Source of the DNA: Propionibacterium sp.
GTDB taxonomy: Bacteria > Actinomycetota > Actinomycetes > Propionibacteriales > Propionibacteriaceae
Assembly: GCA_012517405.1 (NCBI GenBank)
Contig: JAAYVB010000038.1
Coordinates: 1 to 63,012, forward strand
Direction: 5' to 3'
DNA length: 63,012 nt
In this document: one piece after another, positions 61,607 to 63,012 of the stretch
Layout of the letters: each line of letters starts with the position of its first letter
Numbering within the stretch: position 1 is the first letter of the stretch
Made by a program: the position numbers and the translations under genes
The notes under the pieces: model-generated
What the model was told of the DNA's origin: nothing
Seen by the model: the letters and a program-made list of their open reading frames with translations, nothing else
The model's database searches: none

Positions 61607-62316
61607 GACGCGACCAGTTGGAGCATGCGATCCGGACGGCGTGCCAGATCATCGGGCATCCGGCGGTGATCATCGTGGGGTCCCAGGCGATCTTGGGCAG
61701 CTTCGGCGAGGAAGAACTACCGGTCGAGGCGACCATGTCGGTGGAGGTCGACGTGCTGCCCATCTCCGACAACAACACGGTGACCGCCGAGTTGGCGGAC
61801 CTGATCGAGGGGGTCGCTGGGGAGTGGTCACCGTTTGAGGAGCAGCACGGGTTCAGCATCGATGGCGTCGACCTCGACACGGCGGTCCTGCCGGCCGGGT
61901 GGCGGGACCGGTTGGTGCGGGTCCAGAACACGAATACGGCGGCGCCGTCGGGGCGGCCGCAGTTCATCGGCTGGTGCCTGGAGCCGGAAGACCTGTGCGT
62001 GGCGAAGTTGTGCGCCCACCGGGAGAAGGACCTCAACTTCGTGCGTGCCCTCCACGCGGCAGGATTGGTGAGCGCCACCGTGATCGCGGACCGTCTGGGT
62101 CAGGTGGACGCGCGGCACCAGCAGGCGGCAGCGGTCGCCCTCCGCTGGCTGGCGTCCCTGCCCGCTGCTGTCGGTACCACCAGCCCCGACAAGCCAGCTC
62201 CCGGCATGGATGGTCCATCGTGGGAGCGGGTCACGGGTCGGATCGACGGCTCAGCGCAGGAACGCCGGACACCGCCACGGTCGCAGCCCCCGCCCGGGCG
62301 CTACCCGGGTCGCTGA
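61603..62316 (+). CDS. DUF6036/AbiEii-like nucleotidyltransferase (probable toxin)
   Basis: 237 aa from the ATG at 61603. It has a nucleotidyltransferase fold start, AVIIVGSQAILGSF near 22, and the acidic motif VEVDVLPI near 48. It resembles the DUF6036/AbiEii group, in which such enzymes modify tRNA or other RNA. The last 40 residues are Pro/Arg-rich and probably disordered. Coupled to the Xre gene by an ATGA overlap. The toxin role is an inference from organisation. Confidence 0.75.
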   Translation: MRRDQLEHAIRTACQIIGHPAVIIVGSQAILGSFGEEELPVEATMSVEVDVLPISDNNTVTAELADLIEGVAGEWSPFEEQHGFSIDGVDLDTAVLPAGWRDRLVRVQNTNTAAPSGRPQFIGWCLEPEDLCVAKLCAHREKDLNFVRALHAAGLVSATVIADRLGQVDARHQQAAAVALRWLASLPAAVGTTSPDKPAPGMDGPSWERVTGRIDGSAQERRTPPRSQPPPGRYPGR

Positions 62317-62364
62317 GCACCATCACATTTGGTGGGCCTGCCCATCCGGTGCCGTCGAGCGCTG

Positions 62365-63012
62365 TCAGGTGCCGGAGGCCATGTAGGCGGCGAGGATGTA
62401 GTTCGGGTGACGGTCGAGGTTCTTGCGGGCTCGGTCGTAGCGCATCGTGGTTCGCGGGTCGGCGTGCCGGGCCGCGATCTGCACGTCGCGGAGGTCGACG
62501 CCGGCGTCCAGCATGGTCGTGACGAACGTGTGACGCAGCATGTGGGGGTGCATCCTGGGTAGCCGCACGCCGGCCTGGGCGGCGAGGTGCTTCAACCGGC
62601 GGGTCGCGGCATGCCGGTCCATGCGGGTCCCGCGGATCGTGCGCAGGATGGGTCCGTCCGCGCGTCCGCCAACCGCGCGTTCGATCGCCCGCTGGACGGC
62701 GGGTGGCAGGGGGGTGAGGACGACCTTGCCGCCCTTGCCCCGGACCTTCAGGACGCGGTGGCCGTGTTCCTCGCCGAGGTCGGTGATGTTGGCGCCGCAC
62801 GCTTCGAAGATCCGCAAGCCGAGCAGCCCCAGCATGGTCACCAAGGCGAAGTCGTTGGTGTTCGTCGACGTGCGGGCCGCGCTGAGCAGGGCTTCGAACT
62901 GCAGGTGCGACAGGCCGAGCGTGGGTGACTCAGGTGGCACGTTCGGTCGTCGCACGTAGTCAGCTGGGGACTGCGGCAGGACCTGGTCGATGACGCACGT
63001 GCGGTAGAAGCC
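62365..63012 (-). CDS. tyrosine recombinase/integrase, partial at window edge
   Basis: 216 codons are visible in one open frame running off the right edge. The N-terminal arm and most of the core-binding domain lie outside. The visible start (GFYRTCVIDQV...SPADYVRRP) is the end of the core-binding domain. The catalytic domain shows Arg I in LGLLGLRIFEAC, HxxR in HMLRHTFV, the second His in ARHADPRTT, and the nucleophile in MRYDRAR. It is presumably the integrase that placed the island in tRNA-Pro. Confidence 0.92.
   Translation of the reverse strand, partial: GFYRTCVIDQVLPQSPADYVRRPNVPPESPTLGLSHLQFEALLSAARTSTNTNDFALVTMLGLLGLRIFEACGANITDLGEEHGHRVLKVRGKGGKVVLTPLPPAVQRAIERAVGGRADGPILRTIRGTRMDRHAATRRLKHLAAQAGVRLPRMHPHMLRHTFVTTMLDAGVDLRDVQIAARHADPRTTMRYDRARKNLDRHPNYILAAYMASGT

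Noticed and set aside
1..63012. CRISPR arrays, rRNA genes or insertion sequences
   Set aside because: No regularly spaced repeats, rRNA segments or transposase genes were recognised on either strand.

Overview
This window is G+C-rich actinobacterial DNA, most likely from the Propionibacteriaceae or a close relative. That placement is an inference from gene order (tig, clpP1-clpP2-clpX; rplU-rpmA-obg-proB; nadD-rsfS-phosphatase; ndk next to an RNase E/G gene), GTG/TTG starts, leaderless-type promoters and a cobalamin gene. Most of it is conserved core chromosome, interrupted by inserted or rearranged blocks.

Layout. 1-3660 is a decayed piece of accessory DNA: a small orphan gene, two separate remnants of a type I restriction hsdR gene, a YgjP-type metallopeptidase and an unknown coiled-coil protein. 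At about 3650 it is fused to the 5' half of an ECF-transporter S-component gene. 3956-6790 holds a Fur-box-like palindrome, cobD, and the histidine phosphatase, rsfS and nadD genes. 6815-9515 is a thiamine-precursor ABC transporter under a TPP riboswitch, lying between nadD and proB. 9562-18576 is proB-obg, a plus-strand trio (VOC protein, TauE-like exporter, alcohol dehydrogenase), rpmA-rplU and a large RNase E/G gene with a structured leader. 18850-25033 carries a DUF2344 protein and its radical-SAM partner split by an opposing MFS gene, then a CPBP membrane protein, ndk and an RpiB-like isomerase.

25163-28961 is a compact five-gene operon: a small secreted Cys/Trp peptide, a lipoprotein, an adaptor with a peptidoglycan-binding domain, an ABC ATPase and a permease. 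Its peptide gene has an A7 tract immediately after the best start codon, which puts that start out of frame. 29056-48702 returns to core genes: folC, a DsbA-like protein, valS, lipA/lipB, thrC, clpX, clpP2, clpP1, two AI-2E-family permeases, tig and sbcCD, followed by tRNA-Gly.

49090-56749 is a sugar or polyol utilisation locus: LacI regulator, divergent GPH-family importer, zinc dehydrogenase, split transketolase, ketose 3-epimerase and SDR. It has no kinase, so a free ketose may be cleaved directly by the transketolase.

57371 to the right edge is an integrated island. Its left end is marked by a 30-nt 3' fragment of a tRNA-Pro gene, and its tyrosine integrase runs off the right edge. The cargo is a HepT/MntA-type module with an HTH fused to the nucleotidyltransferase, an archaeo-eukaryotic-primase/helicase gene of the TOTE conflict-system type (frameshifted at a C5 run), and an Xre/nucleotidyltransferase module. 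Both small modules have leaderless-type promoters with similar TATAGC/GCTATA half-sites. No CRISPR array, rRNA or insertion sequence was recognised.
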